A stretch of 64,000 nucleotides of DNA from Sphingopyxis sp. H053 (GCF_001468225.1 NZ_LNRU01000004.1:124001-188000), one strand, 5' to 3'. Shown: positions 35,847 to 45,383, counted from the stretch's first letter. The notes: generated by a model from the letters alone, not told the origin. Numbers and translations are program-made.

Positions 35847-36638
35847 TTAGGTCAGGGCTTCAAATGCTTCCATGATCCGGTCCCGAATCCGCTTGTCGGG
35901 TGCGACTTCCGACATGGCGAACAGGCTTGCCTTGGCGCCCTCAACATCGCGGGATTCCAACTGCAGACGCGCCAGATCTTGCCAGGCCTCGAGGCGCTCC
36001 GGCGCAAATTTGGTGATCCGCTGATAAATTGTCAGGGCCCGCTGACGATCTTTTTCCTGCTCTGCGCGGATCCCCTGATTGTTCAGCAGCCGGGCCAGCA
36101 CATCGCGATTGCTCATCCGCATGGCGCTGAGTGCGGCGGCGTCGCCTTCCTGGCCAAGACTTGCACGGCACACCGCCGCAATTTGTCCCTGTGAAAGCAC
36201 CGGGCCTCCGGCAAACGGATCGATCACCACCGGATTTTTCTCGCCCAGCTGGACGAGCACCTTGCCCGGAAGATTGAGCACATAGGCGCTCCAGCCCGCC
36301 CGGCGGGCCATTGCGACATAAAGGATCGCCAGTGCAATCGGCAGGCCGCGCTTCCGGTCCAGGACCCGGATGAAGTCCGCATTGACGGGCGCATCATAAC
36401 TTTCATCGTCGCCGACGAACCCCAGTTCGCCGTGCAGCACGCGCGAGAGCGCCGCGGCCCGCTCTTCCGGAAGGAACGCACTTCGGCCTTCGGCGCACAC
36501 CCGGTCCTCAATATCTTCGAGCATTTCGAGATAATGGGCGATGTCCGCATTTTCATGATCGAGCTGGCTGAGAGCGAGCGATGCCAGGTCGAGGAGAATA
36601 TCTTCATCTTCGATAAGGCCGATGGCTGCGAAATCCAT
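35847..36638 (-). CDS. SirB1 family protein (transglutaminase-like plus TPR)
   Basis: A 263-residue protein beginning MDFAAIGLIEDEDILLDLAS. The N-terminal half has the transglutaminase-like core-2 fold of the SirB1 family (VLDRKRGLPIALAILYVAMA, then GKVLVQLGEKNPVVIDPFAG). The C-terminal half has TPR-like helices (ALTIYQRITKFAPERLEAWQ). The catalytic Cys of true transglutaminases is absent, as in the family. I prefer the ATG at 36638 because GAGGAG sits at good distance; the ATG at 36644 is too close. It follows the thioredoxin-like gene by two bases. Confidence 0.85.
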   Translation of the reverse strand: MDFAAIGLIEDEDILLDLASLALSQLDHENADIAHYLEMLEDIEDRVCAEGRSAFLPEERAAALSRVLHGELGFVGDDESYDAPVNADFIRVLDRKRGLPIALAILYVAMARRAGWSAYVLNLPGKVLVQLGEKNPVVIDPFAGGPVLSQGQIAAVCRASLGQEGDAAALSAMRMSNRDVLARLLNNQGIRAEQEKDRQRALTIYQRITKFAPERLEAWQDLARLQLESRDVEGAKASLFAMSEVAPDKRIRDRIMEAFEALT

Positions 36639-36640
36639 GA

Positions 36641-37576
36641 TCATGTCTCCTCTTCGACCAAACCAAACCGCTCCGCCAGCACGGGCCAGCTTTCGCGAAT
36701 GTCCTGGCGATAGGCTTCATTTTCGCTCGGCGCTTGTAGATGCGGATTGGTGAGCCACGCGCACTGCTGCGGGCTGAGAAAGTCCGCGAGAGGTGCGCGA
36801 TACGGTATAGCCAGGTTGATCCGCGTGCGCTGGGCCGGCGTCAGCGGCAGATGGCGGGCCGCATTTTTGCGCAGATAGAATTGCGGTTCACCGTCAAGCG
36901 CGAAACCGCCACTTTCGATCGCGCTAAATCCTTCCTCATGGGCATAAGCATCCAGGTCGGAACGCGCCGCCGCGCGTGGGTCGAAATGGACTTGCACCAC
37001 TTCCTCGCCGTCGATCCAGCCGGCGTCGGTTGTGATGACCGCCGGATGTTGCGCGAGGCTCGTTTCGCCCGACCAGAAGCACGGCGTCGTGTAGATCGCC
37101 GATTTGCTGACGCCATTTTCGATCAGGAGGTCGCGCCCCAACAAGCGGAAGTAGCCGGGCACGTCGTCACCGAGCAATTCGAGCACGGCGACGATCTTTT
37201 GGTGCAGAGCCGGCGCGTCGTAGCGATCGGCGAGCTTGGGCAGCAACTCGGCGCCATCGGGCTGCAGAAACCGCACCACGGGGTTATTCCACGATGTCTC
37301 GTCGTAACGGCGCAGGATCTCGGCGTCCGCCCCCGGACGGTTGTTGAAGATGGCCACGGGCACGAACCGATCTGCAATCAGGTCCACCATCAAGGGATGT
37401 GTCAGGACATCCTGCCCGAAACGCACGCACGTCGAGCAGCCCGGCACCTCCTGGAAGAGCAGCAGAACAGGTTTGTTCCGCTCGGCCGCGATCGCGAGAC
37501 CGGCGTCCAGATCGCGCAGCCAAGCGACGTCGCCGAGCTCGCGATGCTCGCGCAAGGATATCAGATTTTGTTGCAT
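36641..37576 (-). CDS. Thioredoxin-fold protein with MsrA-like C-terminal domain
   Basis: A 311-residue protein. Residues about 20-150 are thioredoxin-like with the redox motif LLFQEVPGCSTCVRFGQDVL (CxxC). This resembles the VPG-Cys/Sec thioredoxin-like (seleno)protein group, here with Cys. Residues about 160-225 recall methionine sulfoxide reductase A: TPCFWSGETSLAQHPAVITT and GEEVVQVHFDPRAA match MsrA's CFWG...GV..T and EVVQV.DP blocks, but Gly-Cys has become Pro-Cys and the region is short. It may reduce methionine sulfoxide or be a redox sensor. It is probably an operon with the SirB1 gene. Confidence 0.7.
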   Translation of the reverse strand: MQQNLISLREHRELGDVAWLRDLDAGLAIAAERNKPVLLLFQEVPGCSTCVRFGQDVLTHPLMVDLIADRFVPVAIFNNRPGADAEILRRYDETSWNNPVVRFLQPDGAELLPKLADRYDAPALHQKIVAVLELLGDDVPGYFRLLGRDLLIENGVSKSAIYTTPCFWSGETSLAQHPAVITTDAGWIDGEEVVQVHFDPRAAARSDLDAYAHEEGFSAIESGGFALDGEPQFYLRKNAARHLPLTPAQRTRINLAIPYRAPLADFLSPQQCAWLTNPHLQAPSENEAYRQDIRESWPVLAERFGLVEEET

Positions 37577-38010
37577 GGCTGTAATTTAGTGCGGGCGGTT
37601 CGCAATGCAATGCGAGCGGGGGCGGTCGCGGCGTGATTCCGGGCCGGATCGATCCGGCCAGCCCGGGGTATCCTTCGGCATTTCACATAGCGCTCGGGCG
37701 CTGGCCTTAGAGGAAAAGGGGCGCCCGTCCCTGTTGCCGATGTCGATCGAGCCAACGAAACACAGATTTCACTGTACACCACCCGTAAGCTACCGTCCGT
37801 AGTCGTTGAGACCCAAGAGGTCCTGCATTGCTGCTCGGCCTGGCGTTCAAATTTGCACCTGCTTTGCCCGCCGAGACGGGGCACGCAACGGCGCGCCGAG
37901 CTGGCGGAGGCCGATGGTCTGATAGAGCTTGAGAGTGAGAGGTCTTTTGAAAGCCCGTGACGGGCCAAGGCTTGGAGAGAGGCTCCAGGCGCTCGTCGCG
38001 GAGACTTGTC
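37577..38010. other. Left edge of the plasmid/ICE-like block, no gene seen
   Basis: A 434 bp gap between core genes on the minus strand and the DUF932 gene. I see no gene or direct repeat. The last 100 bp carry a purine-rich leader (GAGCTTGAGAGTGAGAGG) and the GGAG site of the next gene. Confidence 0.5.
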
Positions 38011-39204
38011 ATGACTCATCCCATCCAAGCGGCGCCCGCCGATCACGCGCCGGGCTACAAGGTTGATATTTCGCGCGGTCAGCGCATCGGACGCGTGTCA
38101 TCCGAATGGTTCTCGCGCCCGGAGGACGAGCGCTATCTTTCCTTGAACGAACTGTTTGAGGCTGTCCGGGCGCGCGCCGAGGCCGCAACTGCTCTCACAA
38201 TCGAGACGCGCGCAATCCGTGTCGAGGCCGCCTGGGACAATCCCGAAAGGCTCACTCTCCTGCTTCCCGACCGGGAAGCGCCCTTGGCGCCGACCCATTG
38301 GTCCTTCGGCCAGCTCTGCAGCCTCGTGGGCACACCTTCGGGCTATTTGCGCCAGCTGCCTGCGGCCCTGGCGGGGATCAACATGCAGCACGGGTTGCTC
38401 GCACATCGTGGCGAGCTGGTGAAGACCCTTGAAACAGGCGACGGCCGCACCGAACTGCGTGCCGTCACCGGCCCGGACTATGGGCGTATCTGGGACCATG
38501 AGCTGGTGTCGGCGGTCATGAAGATTGCCGGAAACGGAACGGGCGACACGCGCTGGAAAGTACCGGGCACGCTCGACTGGTCAACGATGCGGCACAATCC
38601 GTTCATCGAGGTCACAAAGGACACGACAACGCTCTACGCGAGTGACCGCGACGTGTTTCTGTTTCTCGTCGACGATGCAAATCCGATCGAGGCGGGGCGC
38701 CTGCCCAATGGCGACCCCGATCTCTTTTTCCGGGGATTTTACTGCTGGAACAGCGAGGTCGGGTCGAAGACCCTCGGCATGGCGACCTTCTATCTGCGCG
38801 CCGTGTGCATGAACCGGAATATCTGGGGCGCGGAAGGTTTTGAGGAAATCAGCATTCGTCACAGCAAATTTGCCGCCGGACGTTTCGCACAAGAGGCGGC
38901 GCCCGCTCTGGCTCGGTTCGCGTCCTCGTCGCCAGGCTCGTTCCTGAACGGCATCAAGGCCGCGCGGGCTGCGATCGTCGCGCGCGATGACGACGAACGG
39001 CAGGGCTTCCTGCGCAAGCGTGGATTCTCGAAAGGCGAGACCGACAAGATCATCGCCACCGTCCTTCAGGAAGAAGGGCATCCGCCAACGTCGATCTTCG
39101 ACTTCGTGCAAGGCATCAATGCTGTGGCACGCGATCGGCCGCATCAGGATGCGCGCCTCGAGCTTGAAGGAAAGGGAGCAAAACTACTCGCGTCAGTGCG
39201 CTGA
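38011..39204 (+). CDS. DUF932 domain protein (plasmid/phage-type)
   Basis: A 397-residue protein of the DUF932 family, found on plasmids, ICEs and phages, of unknown biochemical role. Typical parts are HWSFGQLCSLVGTPSGYLRQ, AVTGPDYGRIWDHELVSAVM, DRDVFLFLVDDANPIE, and GFYCWNSEVGSKTLGMATFY. The start at 38011 has GGAG upstream. It opens a block (DUF932, ParB-like, Toprim, DUF2493) that recurs on sphingomonad and rhizobial plasmids and integrated elements. Confidence 0.85.
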   Translation: MTHPIQAAPADHAPGYKVDISRGQRIGRVSSEWFSRPEDERYLSLNELFEAVRARAEAATALTIETRAIRVEAAWDNPERLTLLLPDREAPLAPTHWSFGQLCSLVGTPSGYLRQLPAALAGINMQHGLLAHRGELVKTLETGDGRTELRAVTGPDYGRIWDHELVSAVMKIAGNGTGDTRWKVPGTLDWSTMRHNPFIEVTKDTTTLYASDRDVFLFLVDDANPIEAGRLPNGDPDLFFRGFYCWNSEVGSKTLGMATFYLRAVCMNRNIWGAEGFEEISIRHSKFAAGRFAQEAAPALARFASSSPGSFLNGIKAARAAIVARDDDERQGFLRKRGFSKGETDKIIATVLQEEGHPPTSIFDFVQGINAVARDRPHQDARLELEGKGAKLLASVR

Positions 39205-39324
39205 TCCGGCGTCGCGTCTTCGGCCGGCGTGGTCCGCTTCCCTAGAGGAAGAGGCCTGCGCCGGAGCCATGGCGGGTTGAAAACCGGGAGAGAGTCTCGC
39301 GGCGGCCCGTCATGGAGACGAGTC

Positions 39325-41418
39325 ATGACGAAACATGGAAAAATTACGCTCAGCGGTGCGCGGGACATCCCGTTCAGTGCCCTCATGCTGAGCCAGGCCA
39401 ATGTGCGGCGCGTGAAGGCAGGCGTGTCGATCAACAGCCTCGCGAGCGACATCGAACGGCGCGGCCTGCTCCAGAGCCTGACGGTTCGGGCGCATCGCGA
39501 CGAGGAGGGCAACGAGACCGGGCGCTATGAAGTCCCTGCAGGCGGCCGCCGGTTCCGGGCGCTGCAGCAGCTTGTCAAGCAACGTCGCATGGCCAAGACC
39601 GAACCGGTCCCCTGCATCGTCCGCGATGATGAGGTGGTGTCGGCTGAGGAGGATTCGCTGGCCGAGAATGTCCATCGCGAGCCGTTGCACCCTCTCGACC
39701 AGTTCCGTGCGATGCAGAAGCTCGTCGAGCAGGGCAGCGATATCGAGACGGTGGCGGCGACCTTCATGGTCACCCCGGCGGTCGTGAAGCAGCGCCTCAA
39801 GCTCGCGGACGTTTCGCCGAAGCTGCACGACATCTACGCCGAGGATGGCATGACCCTCGATCAACTGATGGCTTTCTCGGTCGCGAGCGATCATGCGCGC
39901 CAGGAACAGGTCTGGGACATGCTCCAAACGAGCTACAACCAGCAGCCCTGGTTCATCCGCGCCCGGCTCACCGAGGACAAGGTGCGCGCATCGGACAAGC
40001 GGGTGCGTTTCGTGACGCTCGACGCTTATATCGCAGCGGGCGGCCATGTGCTTCGCGATCTCTTCGAATCCGATGATGGCGGCTGGCTCGAAGATGTCGC
40101 GCTGCTCGATCGGCTGCAAACCGAGAAACTCGAGACCGAGGTCGCCGCGATAGCCGCGGAGGGATGGAAGTGGGTCGAGGCCGCCGTTGACTTCCCTTAC
40201 GGTCACACTTTCAGTCTCCGCCCACTCGATGGGGAGGAGTCTGCTTCCAGCGAGGAAGACGAGGCGCGGCTCGAAGCGCTTCGGGAAGAAGCCGACCGGC
40301 TCGAAGACCAATGGGCCGGCGAGGACGAAATCCCCGATGAAGTCGCCGCCCGTATCCAGGCGATCGACGAAGAGATCGCGCCGCTTGTATCGAGGCCGCT
40401 CATCTATGATGACGGCGAGGTCGCCATTGCTGGCGTTTTCGTGAGCATCGATGTGGACGGGTCGCTTCATATCGAACGCGGCTTCGTTCGGCCCGAGGAT
40501 GAGCCTGTCGAGGTGGCGGAGGATGCCGACGCCGAGGCGGACGAGGGCGCGAGCGGCGAGGATCGGATCGGCGAGATCGCGGCGAACGACAACGTTGTTT
40601 CGGCCGAGGAACGCCCCGATGAGGAGGATCCCGACGACCTCCTTCGTCCGCTGTCGGACAGTCTCGTTACGGATCTGACGGCCCACCGCACGCTCGCTCT
40701 TCGCGATGCCGTGGCCTCGAGCCCCATGGTCGCTTTCGCCGCCATCTTGCACGCGCTGGTTCTCGAGACCTTTTACACCTGCGCGACGTCGGGGAGCTGC
40801 CTCGGCATCGCAATGCGCGCCAACCGGCTGATCGGCTACGGGACGGGCCTCAACGATACGGTGTCGGCGAAGTCTATTCACGCGCGGCATGAAAGCTGGG
40901 CGGCGCGGCTACCCGACGACTCGGGCGACCTCTGGGCGGCACTGGCGACCTTCGATGCCGACGAGCAGGCTGCGATCTTCGCGCATTGCGTGTCGTTCGG
41001 CATCGACGCGGTGTGGGAGCCCGCTACCCGCTACAATGAAGGCCGGGTCTCCGCGCGTGCGGTCGCCAACCGCATCGAACATTCGCATATCCTCGCGCGG
41101 GCGGCGAAACTCGACATGGTGGCGGCCGGCTGGGCGGCGACTGTCGCCAATTATCTCGGGCGGGTGACCAAACCGCAAATCCTCGCAGCGGTCGAAGAAG
41201 CCTGCGGTGCGGACGTTGCGGGCCGTCTCGGCGGCATGAAGAAGCCCGAGATGGCAAGCGCTGCCGAGGAGCTGCTGCAAGGCAAGGGCTGGCTTGCGAA
41301 GCCGCTCCGCACGCCGGAGCCCGTCACCACTGGTGATCTGGAGCCGGCGAATGACGACGAGGCGGGGGATGTCGACGATCAGGACGGTGATGCCGTCGAC
41401 GTCGTGGCCGCCGAATAG
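39325..41418 (+). CDS. ParB/RepB/Spo0J-like partition or regulatory protein
   Basis: A 697-residue protein with an N-terminal ParB/Srx CTPase domain (IPFSALMLSQANVRRVK, then EVPAGGRRFRALQQLV and EEDSLAENVHREPLHPLDQF, with the GxRR and ENxxR-like motifs) and a helix-turn-helix (VAATFMVTPAVVKQRLKLAD). The long acidic C-terminal half (rich in EEDEARLEALREEADRLED-like stretches) is typical of the plasmid/ICE type, not chromosomal ParB. No parA is adjacent. The start at 39325 has GGAG ten bases upstream. Confidence 0.9.
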   Translation: MTKHGKITLSGARDIPFSALMLSQANVRRVKAGVSINSLASDIERRGLLQSLTVRAHRDEEGNETGRYEVPAGGRRFRALQQLVKQRRMAKTEPVPCIVRDDEVVSAEEDSLAENVHREPLHPLDQFRAMQKLVEQGSDIETVAATFMVTPAVVKQRLKLADVSPKLHDIYAEDGMTLDQLMAFSVASDHARQEQVWDMLQTSYNQQPWFIRARLTEDKVRASDKRVRFVTLDAYIAAGGHVLRDLFESDDGGWLEDVALLDRLQTEKLETEVAAIAAEGWKWVEAAVDFPYGHTFSLRPLDGEESASSEEDEARLEALREEADRLEDQWAGEDEIPDEVAARIQAIDEEIAPLVSRPLIYDDGEVAIAGVFVSIDVDGSLHIERGFVRPEDEPVEVAEDADAEADEGASGEDRIGEIAANDNVVSAEERPDEEDPDDLLRPLSDSLVTDLTAHRTLALRDAVASSPMVAFAAILHALVLETFYTCATSGSCLGIAMRANRLIGYGTGLNDTVSAKSIHARHESWAARLPDDSGDLWAALATFDADEQAAIFAHCVSFGIDAVWEPATRYNEGRVSARAVANRIEHSHILARAAKLDMVAAGWAATVANYLGRVTKPQILAAVEEACGADVAGRLGGMKKPEMASAAEELLQGKGWLAKPLRTPEPVTTGDLEPANDDEAGDVDDQDGDAVDVVAAE

Positions 41419-41609
41419 ATCGCGCTACTGATAAGCTCTCGGGAAGTTCGGTCTCGTGCCGGACTTCCCTTTTTTCTGCCCCGGCCTTGAATTTACAGGT
41501 CTCGCGACGAACATCTGATGCTCGTTACCGGCAGGGGCTGCTGGGACGGCCCGCTGATTGGCGCTCCAGCGAGCGTCGCCGCGCGGGCCGCGATGCAAAG
41601 GAGCCCCGC

Positions 41610-42632
41610 ATGTCCCGTTCCACCGCCGATATTGCTCGCCGTCTTGCCGAAAACGCCGAAGCCGTCTGTCGTCGCTACCTCGGCAACGGCCGGCGCGAAG
41701 GCCATTATTGGATGGTCGGCAATATTCACAACGAGCGTGGGCGCAGCCTCTATGTGCGGCTCGCCTCCCATCACGATGGAGCCCTGTCGGCCGGCAAATG
41801 GACCGATGCCCAGAGCGGTGAACATGGCGACCTCCTCGACATCATCGCGGCGAGCTGCAGCCACGCCAGTTTTCGCGAAACGATCGACGAGGCGCGATGC
41901 TTTCTGAGCCTGCCGTTGGAGCCGCCTGCTGCGCGCAACCCCGCGCCGCGGAAACATCCTGCTGGAACGCCGCAAGCCGCCCAACGCCTCTGGGCCGGGT
42001 CCAAACCTCTCGCTGGCAGTCTCGGCCAAATCTATTTCCAGGGGCGGCGCATCCTGAAAGCAGCGCAGACCGACGCGCTTCGATTTCACCCGAACTGCTA
42101 TTACCGCGCCTCCGATGACGATGCCGCAGATTGCCGACCCGTATGGCCTGCGGTCATAGCGGCTGTCACCGATGACACCGGCGCGATCACCGCTGTCCAT
42201 CGCACCTGGCTCGATCCTTCGGGCGGTAAGGCACCTGTCGCTTTTCCGCGCCGCGCTATGGGCAATCTGCTCGGTCATGGCGTGCGGTTCGGACGGGCGG
42301 GTCCGGTGATGGTCTTTGGCGAAGGGCTCGAAACATTGCTCTCCGTTCGCGAGATTCTCGCCTCGATACCGATGATCGCGGGCCTGTCTGCAGCGCATCT
42401 CGCGGCGATCGCATTTCCGGACGGACTGAGGCGCCTCTACGTTGCGCGTGATGACGATGACGCTGGCAGGCTCGCCTTTGAGACGCTTGCCGATCGCGCG
42501 AGCGGCGCAGACATTGAGCTACTTCCCCTTGATCCTCTACTTGGCGACTTCAACGCCGATCTGACCACATTTGGTCCTGACCGGGTCCGGACCGCAATCA
42601 TGAGCCAGCTCTGCCAAACCGACCGCCTCTGA
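41610..42632 (+). CDS. Toprim domain protein (DUF7146, P4-primase-like)
   Basis: A 340-residue protein with an N-terminal DUF7146/primase-like zinc part (residues about 1-110, starting MSRSTADIARRLAENAEAVC) and a Toprim domain (VMVFGEGLETLLSVREI, with the Glu, and RRLYVARDDDDAGRLAFETL, with the acidic triad). Such proteins are found on mobile elements and may prime DNA synthesis. No helicase domain is fused here. The start at 41610 has AAGGAG upstream. Confidence 0.88.
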   Translation: MSRSTADIARRLAENAEAVCRRYLGNGRREGHYWMVGNIHNERGRSLYVRLASHHDGALSAGKWTDAQSGEHGDLLDIIAASCSHASFRETIDEARCFLSLPLEPPAARNPAPRKHPAGTPQAAQRLWAGSKPLAGSLGQIYFQGRRILKAAQTDALRFHPNCYYRASDDDAADCRPVWPAVIAAVTDDTGAITAVHRTWLDPSGGKAPVAFPRRAMGNLLGHGVRFGRAGPVMVFGEGLETLLSVREILASIPMIAGLSAAHLAAIAFPDGLRRLYVARDDDDAGRLAFETLADRASGADIELLPLDPLLGDFNADLTTFGPDRVRTAIMSQLCQTDRL

Positions 42633-42951
42633 TATTTCTGAGGGTCTTTGCCGCCGGAAGGGATTGGGCAGCGGATGCGCGGCACCGGCAATGCCTGCGC
42701 GAAGCGGCTGCACCCCGGCCTTCGTAGAGGGCGACTGCGGCAGGCGGCACGGGCACCGCAATGGCAACCGGGCGGCTATTTTCCGCCGGGACCCCTGGTC
42801 CCTTTGCATCGCGAAGCAAAATAGCTTTCGGCTGCCATCCTCCGCTGCCGCTACGGCCCCGGCGCTCGCGCGCCGTGGTGCGGGCCCGATCCGCCTGCCG
42901 CTCTTGCCGCCGTGAAGGCCGCGAGAGCGCGGCGCTACGAGGAGACATCAG
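42633..42951. other. GC-rich non-coding stretch within the ICE-like block
   Basis: About 320 bp with no gene that I can support. It has many short GC palindromes and ends with the GAGGAG ribosome site of the DUF2493 gene. Confidence 0.5.
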
Positions 42952-43881
42952 ATGACCGATGCAAACGATAGCTTTGTCAAACACCCGGTCGCGACGGGGC
43001 CGACCTATCTGCTTCTTCAGGAAGTGCAGCTCTTTGGATATCGTCCGTTCGACGATGAGCCCGATCCTCGCCCATTGCCTGATGCGCGACTTGCCGCCGG
43101 TGCGATCGCTGACATGTTCGATGCGCTTGCCGGATGCCTCCAAGATACCCGCATCGAGCCCGATCTCGACGATCTCCTTTGGAACCTCGTCAATATCTTC
43201 CAGCGCGCTGGCGGTCATGCCGATCGGAAGCTCGACGACAATGAGCAGGTTCAGCGCCGATTGCAGCGCGAGCAGGACGGAAGCGAAATTCGCTCGGTAG
43301 AGCTGGAGCGAGCGATCCGCGAAGGCATCTCGCTGATCGAGCGGCGCGACGCGATGGAATTTTTCCGCGAGGCCGCCGCCGACCAGTATCGCACGTTGAC
43401 ACGGAAGGCCTGGGTGCCGCGCACGGGCTCGCGTGCCAATCAGAAGGCCCTGACGGCCGCGCTGATCGATAGCCGCGACTTTCTCGACGCCCGCCTTCGG
43501 CAGAAAGCTGCATCACTTTTGCCCGAGGGCACGCGCATCGCTTTCACTGGCGGTGCGGATGCGGATCACAGCGCGGTCTGGGACAGTCTCGACCGGGCGC
43601 GAAATCGACATCCCGACATGATCCTGCTGCACGGCGCGACGCCGACAGGCGCCGAGCGGGCAGCGGCATGCTGGGCCGAAAGCCGGGGCGTGGTTCAGGT
43701 TGCCTTTCGGCCGGACTGGAACCGCCACGGAAAGGCGGCGCCGTTCAAGCGGAACGACCGAATGCTCGAAGCGCTGCCGGTCGGGGTGATCATCTTTTCC
43801 GGAACGGGTATTCAGGACAATTTCGCCGACAAGGCGCGCAAGATGGGAATTCCGGTGTGGGATTTTCGTCGGAACAAGTGA
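42952..43881 (+). CDS. DUF2493 domain protein (SLOG/YspA-like)
   Basis: A 309-residue protein. The C-terminal part (about residues 190-309) is a DUF2493 Rossmann-type domain related to the SLOG nucleotide-binding fold: GTRIAFTGGADADHSAVWDS, ILLHGATPTGAERAAACWAE, and GVVQVAFRPDWNRHGKAAPF. The N-terminal helical region is found in the plasmid type. Its role is unknown, with a guess of binding a nucleotide-derived signal. It closes the conserved four-gene mobile block. Confidence 0.88.
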   Translation: MTDANDSFVKHPVATGPTYLLLQEVQLFGYRPFDDEPDPRPLPDARLAAGAIADMFDALAGCLQDTRIEPDLDDLLWNLVNIFQRAGGHADRKLDDNEQVQRRLQREQDGSEIRSVELERAIREGISLIERRDAMEFFREAAADQYRTLTRKAWVPRTGSRANQKALTAALIDSRDFLDARLRQKAASLLPEGTRIAFTGGADADHSAVWDSLDRARNRHPDMILLHGATPTGAERAAACWAESRGVVQVAFRPDWNRHGKAAPFKRNDRMLEALPVGVIIFSGTGIQDNFADKARKMGIPVWDFRRNK

Positions 43882-43968
43882 TACGCAATTCATATTCGTG
43901 CTCGAAGAAATTCGGTCATTCACGTCCGCAATGGGCGGGCATGGGTGACTAAAGCAAGGTGGGGATGC

Positions 43969-45159
43969 ATGGCTAAGAGGCAGGAATTTGGTAAGGAAAA
44001 GCGACATATCATTGCGGCGCGAGCCGGATATCGCTGCAGCTATCCCGACTGCGATAAGCTTACAGTCGGTCCTGGAACGGCGTCAGAAACGTTTGAAGAC
44101 AATGGTTATGCCGCTCATATCTATGCCGCCGTCCCAAAGGGGCCCCGCGGGCAGGGAAAGCTAAATCCGGTCCAACTTTCTGCAGTGAGCAACGGAATTT
44201 GGATGTGCGGCGATCATTCATCTTTGATCGACAAGAAGAGCGGCATTCGGTTTCCCGCGAATATGCTTCTAGGCTGGAAAGCGCTGCATGAATACCGGAC
44301 CTCGTTTGAGCAAAGCGGCTTCAAAGCAGCTTACGGCTTTGTTCGGGAGTTGACCATCGACAACTCGGCGCTCTTTACCCCGGGATCCGAGATCGTTTTC
44401 GCCAAGACCACATTTCTGATTGGGCCGAACGGAAGCGGCAAGACTGCGATATGTGAATGGCTAACTGCTCTCGACACATCAAGGAATATGTGGCGCTGGA
44501 TCACTCATAATATTCTGAATTATCGCGTCTCATTTGATGCGCCGCTCATGCAAACTCTCCAGGTGGAGGCTGGTTCCGGCGCGCTTTCGCTATCGCTCGA
44601 TAACATGGCGGTACATCGAAATCATGCTCGGGTTTCCGTTATTTATGTTCGAGATAGGGGGGGGCGGGCGTTGCCCGATGACCTTGCGAGGCTGGCACAT
44701 CTATTTGGAATGGACCAAATTGAACTCAAAGCGCTAGCTGCAATGGTAAGTAGCGATTTTGTTGCGGCTTTGAGTTTCAAACGCTCCCTTGGCACAAGCG
44801 GAACGCCCACGGATGACTTGATCTGCACCTTTCCCGATGGACAGGTCGAATCTTTCAGCCAGCTTTCCGGTGGGCAGCAAGGAATGATCGTTTTGGAACT
44901 CGGGATCGAGCAAGCGCGCATCGCATCGCAGTTCGGACCGACAATGCTTCTGGTCGAGCTAAAGAATCTCGGGATCGATTGGGGGAATTTCGCCACGTAT
45001 CTCGACTATTTTGCTAGCCGGCAATGCATATTCCAGACCGTAGTCACTTCGTGGGAGCTGCCATCGGATGTAGAAATGCTAGGTTGGCAAATTTACCGTC
45101 TAGTCGGGCCCACGGGTACAGTCCTTGGCACGATCGTTGAGAGTGCACGCGGCGCATAG
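43969..45159 (+). CDS. HNH nuclease-like domain fused to ABC/SMC-type ATPase
   Basis: A 396-residue protein combining two domains. Residues about 20-110 look like an HNH zinc-finger nuclease: YRCSYPDCDKL (C23, C28), then GYAAHIYAAVPKGPRG (H50) and NGIWMCGDHSSLIDK (C80, H83, D88). Residues about 125-396 are an ATPase with Walker A TFLIGPNGSGKTAICEW and signature QLSGGQQGMIVLEL. The Walker B is unusual (TMLLVELKN, where LLDEP is expected) and the switch His is missing. It has lower GC than the block before it. HNH plus ATPase recalls the PtuA/PtuB pair of Septu, but here as one chain in the opposite order. I infer a defence role. Confidence 0.78.
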   Translation: MAKRQEFGKEKRHIIAARAGYRCSYPDCDKLTVGPGTASETFEDNGYAAHIYAAVPKGPRGQGKLNPVQLSAVSNGIWMCGDHSSLIDKKSGIRFPANMLLGWKALHEYRTSFEQSGFKAAYGFVRELTIDNSALFTPGSEIVFAKTTFLIGPNGSGKTAICEWLTALDTSRNMWRWITHNILNYRVSFDAPLMQTLQVEAGSGALSLSLDNMAVHRNHARVSVIYVRDRGGRALPDDLARLAHLFGMDQIELKALAAMVSSDFVAALSFKRSLGTSGTPTDDLICTFPDGQVESFSQLSGGQQGMIVLELGIEQARIASQFGPTMLLVELKNLGIDWGNFATYLDYFASRQCIFQTVVTSWELPSDVEMLGWQIYRLVGPTGTVLGTIVESARGA

Positions 45160-45383
45160 TTTTGAGACTGGAGTAAAGAAAGCCTCAATCTGGTTCTTTC
45201 TCTCGAATATAGTAGGAATATATGAGGTTAGCCTCCAATTTCAGATTCTCCCAAGATCGCCTGGACCAGCGGCGGTCACGCCGTCGGCAGCCGGCCTTGT
45301 AAGAGGGCGGGTCTTGCCGGCCCTTACGAGGGGCACGCGGATCGGCTGGTTCGGAAACGGCGGTCGGCGCGCCATGGTTCGTA

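Noticed and set aside
35617..35850. Possible small gene after the serine hydrolase
   Set aside because: The frame overlaps the hydrolase end, has no ribosome site and no family I know. The part EAAPLVGTLTEGKIIAINAG looks faintly protein-like, so a gene fragment is possible, but I cannot support it.
39310..40890. 526-codon minus-strand frame
   Set aside because: Shadow of the ParB-like gene, with atypical composition and no start signal.
43969..45159. Ordinary Septu system
   Set aside because: Septu has separate PtuA (ATPase) and PtuB (HNH) proteins; here there is one fused chain in the opposite order with a changed Walker B, and no partner gene.
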